Positions 40,505 through 46,660 of a DNA stretch of 46,660 nucleotides are shown one piece after another. Under the pieces are notes generated by a model. The model made no database searches and was not told where the DNA came from. It saw nothing but the letters and a program-made list of their open reading frames with translations. Numbering within the stretch: position 1 is the first letter of the stretch; every line of letters starts with the position of its first letter. The position numbers and the translations under genes are program-made. The DNA lies in assembly GCA_000436375.1 (NCBI GenBank), contig FR885461.1, positions 1 through 46,660 of the forward strand, given 5' to 3'. The DNA is from Azospirillum sp. CAG:239. Lineage in GTDB: Bacteria; Pseudomonadota; Alphaproteobacteria; RF32; CAG-239.

Positions 40505-40547
40505 ACTCCGGTGCTTTTAAGCGCCGAAGTTCTTTTTGTTTTTAAAG
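40505..40547. terminator. Bidirectional terminator before trpS end
   Basis: GAACTCCGGTGC and GCGCCGAAGTTC form an imperfect hairpin around a TTTTAA loop, with T runs on both strands. It ends trpS on the minus strand. Confidence 0.72.
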
Positions 40548-40551
40548 TTTT

Positions 40552-41586
40552 TTAGGCGAAAGGCACCAGCCCTTTGCCGAAAACCGCGTCTTTTAGCCGC
40601 TTCAGCGTTGCCTGAGCCGTCGGCCGCGCTTTGACGGCACCGTCCTGCAGCATATCCTCGACCTCGCTGAAATGTGCCATGTAATAATTGTATTTTTCGC
40701 GCGCATCTTTAATTTCGTTAATGACGGCGTCCAGCAGCATGTTCTTGATATGTCCGTAGCCGAGTTTTCCCTGCCGCAGTCCGTCGCCCATTTCCTGCAA
40801 CTGAGCCGGCGTGGCGATGGATTTGTAAATTTCGTAGACCAGAATTTCTTCCGGATTTTTAGGCTCTTCCATCGGACGGGAGTCTGTTTTGATGGAGAAA
40901 ATCGCTTTTTTTATGGCCTTGTCGTCTTCAAAGAGCGGAATGACGTTGCCGTAGGATTTGCTCATTTTTCGGCCGTCAATGCCCGGAACGACGGCGACGT
41001 TTTCGTCAATATAATAAGTCGGCAGATGCAGCAGCCGGCAGCCGTAATGTGCATTGATGGCGCCGGCGATGTCGCGGGCGATTTCCACATGCTGAACCTG
41101 ATCCCTGCCGACCGGAACGATGTCGGTATTAAAGGCCAGAATGTCAGTTGCCATTAGGGTCGGGTAGGTGTAAAGCCCCATGTTGATGCCGTCGTCGTCG
41201 GGTCTGTTGGCTTCGCGGTTTTTGTCGACGGCCGCCTTATAGGCGTGCGCTTTGTTCATAAAGCCTTTCGGCGTGTAAGCGTATAAGATGGTTGTAATTT
41301 CATGAATTTCCGGAATGTCCGATTGCCGATAGAAAACCGATTCTTTCGGATTCAGGCCGCCGGCGAGATAAATGCAGGCGATTTCCTTCAGCTTCTGGCT
41401 CAAAACTGCCGGGTCTTTTTCGGCATTGATGGCATGATAGTCGGCGATGAACATATAATGCCGGCCGCCGGCGGCCAGAGCTTCCCTGCCGAGCTTAATC
41501 GCCGGTTTGATGGCGCCGAGATAATTGCCGAGATGCGGCGTTCCGGTCGGTTTGACGCCGGTTAAGATAACTTTCTTCTCAAACAT
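40552..41586 (-). CDS. trpS: Tryptophanyl-tRNA synthetase
   Basis: This 344-residue class I synthetase charges tRNA-Trp in the cytoplasm. The HIGH-type motif is GTPHLGN (15-21), and KMSKS is exact at 207-211 (GRKMSKSYGN). The tryptophan-pocket and dimer regions (VPVGRDQVQHVEIARDIA) are present. The length is normal. It is transcribed divergently from serS, with a 102-base AT-rich spacer that must hold both promoters. The assignment is secure. Confidence 0.97.
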   Translation of the reverse strand: MFEKKVILTGVKPTGTPHLGNYLGAIKPAIKLGREALAAGGRHYMFIADYHAINAEKDPAVLSQKLKEIACIYLAGGLNPKESVFYRQSDIPEIHEITTILYAYTPKGFMNKAHAYKAAVDKNREANRPDDDGINMGLYTYPTLMATDILAFNTDIVPVGRDQVQHVEIARDIAGAINAHYGCRLLHLPTYYIDENVAVVPGIDGRKMSKSYGNVIPLFEDDKAIKKAIFSIKTDSRPMEEPKNPEEILVYEIYKSIATPAQLQEMGDGLRQGKLGYGHIKNMLLDAVINEIKDAREKYNYYMAHFSEVEDMLQDGAVKARPTAQATLKRLKDAVFGKGLVPFA

Positions 41587-41688
41587 TTTGTTTCTATTCC
41601 TTAATTTTTTATTGTATTTATTTACAAAATTGATACTCTACCTGCAAATTTAAATCAATCAAAAACTATAAACTGGGACAGAAGAAAA

Positions 41689-42978
41689 ATGTTGGATATT
41701 AAATATATTGCCGAGCACCCGGAAGAAATTAAGGACGGGTTGGCTAAAAAAGGTTATACCAAAGAAACGCTGGACGTAGATGCGCTGATTGCCTTGTACA
41801 GGGATATTGCGAAACTGAAAACCTCGTCTCAGGCTCTGTCCGAAGAAAAAAACAAACTCAGCAACTCGATTAAATCCGCGGCGGCCGAAGAACGTCCGGC
41901 CATAATCGCCAAAAGCAAATCCGTTGGCGAAGAGCTGAAGTTTGAGCAGGAAAAGTTGGCCGCCGAGCAGTCCAAATTTGATGACATGATGCTGCGCATG
42001 CCGAACATGCCCAGCCCGGAAAGCCCGGTCGGCAAGGACGACAGTGAAAACGTCGTTCGCCGTAAAGTCGGCACGCCGCGCAGTTTCGACTTTACGCCGC
42101 GCGACCATGTTGAGCTGATGGAACTTAACGACTGGAGCGAATTGGAGCGCATTACCAAAGTCTGCGGTTCCCGAACCTACGCCATAAAGAACGAACTGGC
42201 CAAACTTGAGCTTGCCATTCATATGATGGTTATCGACAAGCTGGCCGCCAATGGTTTTACGGTTATCAACGTTCCGTCGATTTCCAAGGAAAGGCCGCTT
42301 TACGGACAGGGCTATCTGCCTTTTTCCCGCGACGAAATTTACTATATGCCCGAAGATGATATTTATCTTTCCGGCACGGCCGAACTGATATTAAACTCTC
42401 TGCGTGCCGACGAGCTGCTGAACGAAAATGAGCTGCCGATACTTTATGCCGGTTTTTCGCCCTGTTTCCGCCGCGAAGCCGGTGCCGCCGGAAAGGATAC
42501 CCGCGGCCTGACCCGTGTTCACCAGTTTATGAAGACCGAACAGTTTGTCATCTGCAAAAATGACATCGCCGAAAGCGAAAAATGGCATCAGAAGCTGTTG
42601 GCCATTTCCGAAGAGGTTTTGCAGGATTTGGAACTGCCGTATCAGGTGCTGGAAGTCTGCACCGGCGACATGGGCGCGCCCAAGTACCGTCAGTACGATT
42701 TGGAAGCCTGGGTGCCGACTCAGAACTGTTACCGCGAAACGCACAGTTGTTCGAACATTACCGACTGGCAGGCTCGTCGCACCAATCTGCGCTATCGCGA
42801 CAATGCGGACGGCAGGGTCAAATATGCGTTCACGCTGAATAACACCGGCATTGCCACGCCGCGCGCGCTGGTTCCGTTTTTGGAAAACCATCAGCAGGCC
42901 GACGGTACGGTGCGGATTCCCGAAAAGCTGCAGCCTTATATGGGCGGCAGAAAATTCATCGGCAAAAATGCCCGTTAA
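41689..42978 (+). CDS. serS: Seryl-tRNA synthetase
   Basis: This 429-residue class II synthetase has the N-terminal coiled-coil arm (about 30-100, with SQALSEEKNKLSNSI) that grips the long variable arm of tRNA-Ser. Its catalytic core has motif 2 (FRREAGAAGKDTRGLTRVHQF) and motif 3 (LNNTGIATPRALVPFLEN). The start is preceded by GGGACAG, a weak ribosome-binding site. A small hairpin follows the stop codon, then the HD-domain gene. The assignment is secure. Confidence 0.97.
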   Translation: MLDIKYIAEHPEEIKDGLAKKGYTKETLDVDALIALYRDIAKLKTSSQALSEEKNKLSNSIKSAAAEERPAIIAKSKSVGEELKFEQEKLAAEQSKFDDMMLRMPNMPSPESPVGKDDSENVVRRKVGTPRSFDFTPRDHVELMELNDWSELERITKVCGSRTYAIKNELAKLELAIHMMVIDKLAANGFTVINVPSISKERPLYGQGYLPFSRDEIYYMPEDDIYLSGTAELILNSLRADELLNENELPILYAGFSPCFRREAGAAGKDTRGLTRVHQFMKTEQFVICKNDIAESEKWHQKLLAISEEVLQDLELPYQVLEVCTGDMGAPKYRQYDLEAWVPTQNCYRETHSCSNITDWQARRTNLRYRDNADGRVKYAFTLNNTGIATPRALVPFLENHQQADGTVRIPEKLQPYMGGRKFIGKNAR

Positions 42979-42986
42979 AAAGATTC

Positions 42987-43007
42987 AAGCCCGGTTCCGC
43001 CGGGCTT
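42987..43007 (+). terminator. Hairpin between serS and HD-domain gene
   Basis: AAGCCCGG at 42987-42994 pairs with CCGGGCTT at 43000-43007. Only a weak T run follows (AACTTTCG), so partial termination or attenuation is more likely than full termination; the next gene starts 18 bases later. Confidence 0.5.
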
Positions 43008-43024
43008 AACTTTCGAAAAAAACG

Positions 43025-43663
43025 ATGAAGAACGCCCTGAAAATTGTAGAATTTATGAAAACCGTCGAACAGCTTTGTCTGGTCGAGCGCGACAATTTGA
43101 TGAGTTCCGGCCGTCAGGAAACCGATGCTGACCATATTTTCAAACTGGCGTTTCTGGTGCTGATGATTCATCCGTATCTGAAAAGGCCGGCCGATTGTGC
43201 CAAAATGCTGGAGTTGGCGCTGGTTCATGATTTGGTTGAAGCCCGCACCGGCGATTATTCTCTTTCGGCACAGACGGCGCGCCCCGAATTGAAGGCACGC
43301 AAAAAAGCGGCCGAAAAGGAAGCGATTCTTTATTACCGTTCGGTTTTGCCGCCGCCCTTGAATGAACGGGTTTACGGCTTATTTATGGAATATGAGGCGC
43401 GTGAAACCCGCGAAGCGAAACTGGTCTGGATTCTTGACAAACTGGAGGCCAATCTGCAGGCTAACCGCTATCATGACGGCGACGTTCGCTACTGGGCAGA
43501 CTGCGATAACGGTACCTGGTATTATCAAAGCGCCGTTGCCAAAAAGCCGCAGATTGCGGAGCAGGAAGAAGAAATCCTGACCGAACTGGAAGAAATCATC
43601 ATCAACATTTCAAAGGAAAACATGGAAAAATGCGGTATCCGAAACTGCATGCGGACAAGCTGA
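43025..43663 (+). CDS. HD-domain phosphohydrolase (YfbR-like)
   Basis: This 212-residue protein has HD-superfamily metal ligands: His37 in TDADHIFK, His68-Asp69 in LVHDLVEARTGD, and a late Asp in WILDKLEANLQ. It resembles YfbR-type 5'-deoxynucleotidases and related HD_3 proteins, which dephosphorylate nucleoside monophosphates, but the substrate is inferred. It overlaps the following HAD gene by 34 bases in another frame, showing operon coupling. The last ten residues are encoded in that overlap and may be a recent extension. Confidence 0.87.
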   Translation: MKNALKIVEFMKTVEQLCLVERDNLMSSGRQETDADHIFKLAFLVLMIHPYLKRPADCAKMLELALVHDLVEARTGDYSLSAQTARPELKARKKAAEKEAILYYRSVLPPPLNERVYGLFMEYEARETREAKLVWILDKLEANLQANRYHDGDVRYWADCDNGTWYYQSAVAKKPQIAEQEEEILTELEEIIINISKENMEKCGIRNCMRTS

Positions 43664-44310
43664 AAATCGTAATCTTCGACTGGGACAACACGCTCGCCGA
43701 AACCCGGACGCCGCTGATTTATGCGGTTAACCGGGTTTTGAAGGAATATGGTTTGCCGGAATGGAAAGAAGTTAAGAAGCTGCGCGACAACAACCTGTCT
43801 TTCCGTGACAATTTTCCCCGTATTTTCGGCAGTCGGGCGGACGAAGCCTATCGGAAATATGCCGAAATCTATCTTCGCAGCGTTGCCGGACTCATCTCGA
43901 CCTTTGCCGGCACGCATGAGGTCCTGTCCTGGCTGAAACGCCGCCATGTCCGCCTGGCGATAATGACGAATAAGGACCGCCGTCTGCTTGAATTTGAACT
44001 GCCGCTTTTGTTTCGTCCGGATATTTTTGACCGGGTGGTCTGCGGTCACGAGGCCCTGCACGACAAACCCTATCCCGAACACGCGTTGTATACCCTCAGG
44101 GGATTTGTCGAACCGGCGGACGTTTCGCCGGAAACGGTCTGGATTGTCGGCGACAGCCCGCAGGACAGTGTCTGTGCCTGTGCGGTCAATGCCCTGCCGA
44201 TTCGTATAGGCCATCCGATATGGGGTGACGAAGAAGAATATGCCGAAAACATCCTGCATTATGACACGTTTTTGGATTTTTATCATGATTTGCAGGAAAT
44301 CAGAGCTTAA
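43630..44310 (+). CDS. HAD-family phosphatase
   Basis: This 226-residue cytoplasmic hydrolase has the HAD motifs: nucleophile Asp17 and Asp19 in FDWDNTLAET, Thr in IMTNKDR, a Lys in HDKPYPEH, and the acidic GDSPQDS. The helical cap lies between the first two motifs. It resembles phosphoglycolate phosphatase-type enzymes, but the substrate is uncertain. It overlaps the preceding HD phosphohydrolase gene, and both enzymes act on phosphate esters, so a shared nucleotide-related task is plausible but unproven. Confidence 0.88.
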   Translation: MRYPKLHADKLKIVIFDWDNTLAETRTPLIYAVNRVLKEYGLPEWKEVKKLRDNNLSFRDNFPRIFGSRADEAYRKYAEIYLRSVAGLISTFAGTHEVLSWLKRRHVRLAIMTNKDRRLLEFELPLLFRPDIFDRVVCGHEALHDKPYPEHALYTLRGFVEPADVSPETVWIVGDSPQDSVCACAVNALPIRIGHPIWGDEEEYAENILHYDTFLDFYHDLQEIRA

Positions 44311-44380
44311 TTAGCAAAATTTTAAGTACCTGCGCCTTAAACTTTCCGCAAAAGTTTTCATCTTTTCGGGGGCGCCGGCT

Positions 44381-45958
44381 ATGAGCATAAACGAAGATTC
44401 CGACATTGATAACAAACGCATCGTCAATTATATTGTTGTTGCGGTGTTGGTTGTTGCGCTGCTGGCGCTCAACTGGTGCAGTTTGAAGAAATATCTGTCT
44501 TCCAACAGCGGGACGATTAACGATTTTCAGATATCGGAGAACGAAATGACCAAAACCAGAGAACCTGCCGTTGCCGGAATTTTTTACGCTTCCGAACTCC
44601 GCCAGCTGGACAGCGAGGTCGAGCACTACCTTTCTGCGGAAATCAGACCGGGAACCGCGCGCCCCGAAATTCTGATCGTGCCGCACGCCGGCTATGTCTA
44701 TTCGGCGCCGGTTGCCGCGCAGGCTTATTTGCAGCTGAAAAACTATGCCGGCAAAATAAAAAACGTCATCCTTGTCGGTCCGTCGCACCGCGTGGCTTTC
44801 AAGGGCATTGCCGCATCGTCGGCCGATGAGTTCAAAACGCCTCTCGGCAAGGTGCAGGTTAATCGTGAGCTGATGGACAGGATTGTCGCGGCCAACGCCG
44901 CCGTCCGCATTTTGGACGACGCGCACCGGCAGGAACACAGTCTGGAGGTGCAGCTGCCGTTTTTGCAGAAAGTTCTTGGCCGGTTCAAAATCGTGCCGCT
45001 GGTTTACGGCGACGTTTCGGCCGAAGAACTGGCGCGGGTTTTGGAACCTTATGTAACCGACGCCGGTACGGTTATCATTGTTTCTGCCGATTTGTCGCAT
45101 TATTTCGATTACGACACCGCCCGTGCGCTTGATGGGAAAACCGCGGGGCTGATTGAGCAAAATCGTCCCGAAATCGAAAATCACATGTCCTGCGGCGCAA
45201 CCGGAATTAATGCGGCGCTGCTTCTGGCCGCCGAAAAACATCTTCGTCCCGAAACGCTGGAGCTGGCCAATTCGGGAGACACCGTCGGCGATCGGGACAG
45301 CGTCGTCGGCTACGGCGCCTGGTCTTTTGCCGCCGAACCGGAGCCGGCTGTACCGGCCGGCCGGTTGGAGGCTGAGTTTGAAAACCTGCGCCGCTTCGCT
45401 TCTTTTTATGGCCGGGACTTATATCAGATTGCCCGCCGCGCTCTCAGCGAAGCCGCAGAACACGGGCGGCGTTTTGAACCTTCGCGGGGCGATTGGCCGG
45501 ACAAGCTGTTTGACAAGGGAGCCGCTTTTGTGACCCTGACGGTCAACGGCAGCCTTCGCGGCTGTATCGGTACGGTGGTGCCGTATCAGGCCGTAGCGTT
45601 GGATGTTGCCGCCAATGCTTATGAAGCCGCCATGGAAGACAGCCGCTTTCAGCCGGTAAAACCGGAAGAACTGCCCGGCATCGATATAGAAATTTCGCTG
45701 CTTACCGATTATGAGGAAATAGATTTTGCCGACGAAAAGGAGCTGCTAACCAAAATCCGTCCCGGCGTCGACGGCCTGATTATCCGCGACGGCGACCGGC
45801 AGGGGCTGTTTTTGCCGTCCGTCTGGGAACAGCTGCCCGGCAGGCAGGACTTTTTGAACAATTTAAAATTAAAAGCCGGTATGAGTCCGACCTATTGGTC
45901 CGACAATATCAAGGTTTACCGATTCAGAACTCTGGAGATAAAAGAAAATGAAAATTAA
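44381..45958 (+). CDS. Membrane-anchored Memo-AMMECR1 fusion protein
   Basis: The 525-residue product joins a Memo-type domain (AmmeMemoRadiSam system protein B, about 60-320, with IVPHAGYVYSAPVAA, HRQEHSLEVQLPFLQ and SADLSHYFDY) to an AMMECR1 domain (system protein A, about 335-520, with LRGCIGTVVPY and DIEISLLTDYEEI). The system normally includes a radical-SAM protein, which is not in this window. An N-terminal extension of 55 residues has one membrane helix (about 15-35). A second ATG at 44546 has GGAGA upstream and would give a soluble form without the helix, so both starts are possible. The biochemical role is not established. Confidence 0.92.
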   Translation: MSINEDSDIDNKRIVNYIVVAVLVVALLALNWCSLKKYLSSNSGTINDFQISENEMTKTREPAVAGIFYASELRQLDSEVEHYLSAEIRPGTARPEILIVPHAGYVYSAPVAAQAYLQLKNYAGKIKNVILVGPSHRVAFKGIAASSADEFKTPLGKVQVNRELMDRIVAANAAVRILDDAHRQEHSLEVQLPFLQKVLGRFKIVPLVYGDVSAEELARVLEPYVTDAGTVIIVSADLSHYFDYDTARALDGKTAGLIEQNRPEIENHMSCGATGINAALLLAAEKHLRPETLELANSGDTVGDRDSVVGYGAWSFAAEPEPAVPAGRLEAEFENLRRFASFYGRDLYQIARRALSEAAEHGRRFEPSRGDWPDKLFDKGAAFVTLTVNGSLRGCIGTVVPYQAVALDVAANAYEAAMEDSRFQPVKPEELPGIDIEISLLTDYEEIDFADEKELLTKIRPGVDGLIIRDGDRQGLFLPSVWEQLPGRQDFLNNLKLKAGMSPTYWSDNIKVYRFRTLEIKENEN

Positions 45959-46660
45959 CGGTTATGAACTGAATGTCAGCGAAGATTTTCTTGATGATAT
46001 TTTCGCGCACAAAACCCGCACGATTGAACTGGTTAACAAAGACTTCCCCGGATACGGAAATCTGACCGAGGGCAATAAGAAGGCGCTTGAGCATTTGGTT
46101 GCTGCCGCCAGAATTTTTGACGACGTGGCCATGGAACAGGATCACGAAATGAATCTGCCGATGAAAAAAGCGCTGGAAGAGGCCGCCCAAACCAGTACGC
46201 ATGCCGCCAAGGCTCTCCGTCTGTTTATGTCTTTTCACGGTGTGGAGGGACACAACGGCATAGATTTGGAGCCGATTGAAATTTTCAAAGGCATAAAGGG
46301 GAGCAAGGGGCGCAATTTTTACCCTTCCGATTTAAGCATCGACGAGTTTCATCAGATAATTGCCCGCATGATAAGCGAAGGCAGGATTGACGAAGTCAGA
46401 AAAATTCTGAGCGTTCGCACCATGGTTCGCCGCGACGGTAAGGATTTAAAAGCGATTGACTATACCGAATATTTTGCCGATGCCTTTTCCAAAGCGGCCA
46501 ATGAGCTGGAGGTTGCCGCCCATTATACGACCGACGATGACTTTAAGGACTATCTTGGCTGGCAGGCTCAGGCCCTGCTGCAGAATAACGAAGATATGGA
46601 CATGCTGGCAGACAAGCATTGGGCCGTTTTGCAGAACGATAACCAGCTGGAGTTCACGCT
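45948..46660 (+). CDS. Possible M49-type peptidase, N-terminal part (cut by window edge)
   Basis: The frame opens at an ATG preceded by GGAG, overlapping the fusion gene by 11 bases, and stays open to the window end (237 codons). The visible part is soluble and helical, with HGVEGHNGIDLEPIEIF, then KGSKGRNFYPSDLSIDEFHQ and DYTEYFADAFSKAANELEVA. The NFYPSD region and layout resemble the N-terminal half of dipeptidyl-peptidase III (M49) family proteins. The zinc motif would lie further downstream, so the call is tentative. It is not a signal-peptide protein. Confidence 0.55.
   Translation, partial: MKINGYELNVSEDFLDDIFAHKTRTIELVNKDFPGYGNLTEGNKKALEHLVAAARIFDDVAMEQDHEMNLPMKKALEEAAQTSTHAAKALRLFMSFHGVEGHNGIDLEPIEIFKGIKGSKGRNFYPSDLSIDEFHQIIARMISEGRIDEVRKILSVRTMVRRDGKDLKAIDYTEYFADAFSKAANELEVAAHYTTDDDFKDYLGWQAQALLQNNEDMDMLADKHWAVLQNDNQLEFT

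Noticed and set aside
1..46660. CRISPR arrays, insertion sequences or replication origin
   Set aside because: No regularly spaced direct repeats, transposase genes or DnaA-box clusters were noticed on reading both strands.

Overview
The window looks like a chromosomal segment of an uncultivated, probably host-associated alphaproteobacterium. This rests on the yajC-secD-secF order, the SufBCDST iron-sulfur cluster, the divergent trpS/serS pair, short operons with 1 to 14 base overlaps, and degenerate copies of the GGCTTGACCCGG-type palindrome common between alphaproteobacterial genes. A long cysteine-rich secreted protein also fits gut lineages of this class. The lineage is inferred from gene content only; no rRNA is present.

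Layout. 1-2.2 kb (+): the tail of one cold-shock gene, a complete cold-shock gene, an MntP-type manganese exporter and a tandem pair of small two-helix membrane proteins. 2.2-6.4 kb (-): acyl-ACP thioesterase, metallo-beta-lactamase-fold protein, secreted lytic transglycosylase, N-formylglutamate amidohydrolase. 6.6-7.0 kb: tRNA-Val(GAC) followed by an unusual 180-base tandem repeat that copies the tRNA 3' end. 7.0-8.7 kb (+): PHP phosphoesterase and murI. 8.7-19.7 kb (-): YbaK/EbsC deacylase, gpsA, an MIF-like tautomerase, the cysteine-rich secreted protein, yajC-secD-secF, an NlpD-like lipoprotein, a frameshifted membrane gene and a PAS/degenerate-GGDEF protein.

19.7-25.5 kb (+) is a suf operon: sufB, a MazG-like ORF, sufC, sufD with a His/Cys-rich insertion, sufS, sufT. 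It converges on a minus-strand operon (30.1 to 25.6 kb): GNAT acetyltransferase, D-Ala-D-Ala dipeptidase, sufE, sucC, sucD, comF. SufE, the sulfur-transfer partner of SufS, is therefore encoded nearby but on the opposite strand. SucD has Tyr where the catalytic phospho-histidine is expected. murA follows, preceded by a 47-residue overlapping ORF.

32.3-38.3 kb is visibly more AT-rich and differs in content: a cluster of envelope lipoproteins and secreted proteins (CsgG-like, LpoB, YcfL, COG3014-type, a small secreted protein), an eroded gene, a Fic AMP-transferase with its own inhibitory motif, and a membrane protein. It is probably horizontally acquired. It ends near tRNA-Thr(GGT), which carries the same kind of tRNA-3'-end duplication and hairpin motif as tRNA-Val.

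38.8-46.7 kb returns to core composition: a membrane protein, a META-domain lipoprotein, trpS, serS, an HD phosphohydrolase, a HAD phosphatase, a membrane-anchored Memo-AMMECR1 fusion, and the start of a possible M49 peptidase cut by the window edge.

The most unusual item is the shared structured element behind both tRNA genes. Its hairpin keeps pairing across three copies by changing both sides of one base pair. The SufD metal-binding-like insertion and the SucD active-site change come next.
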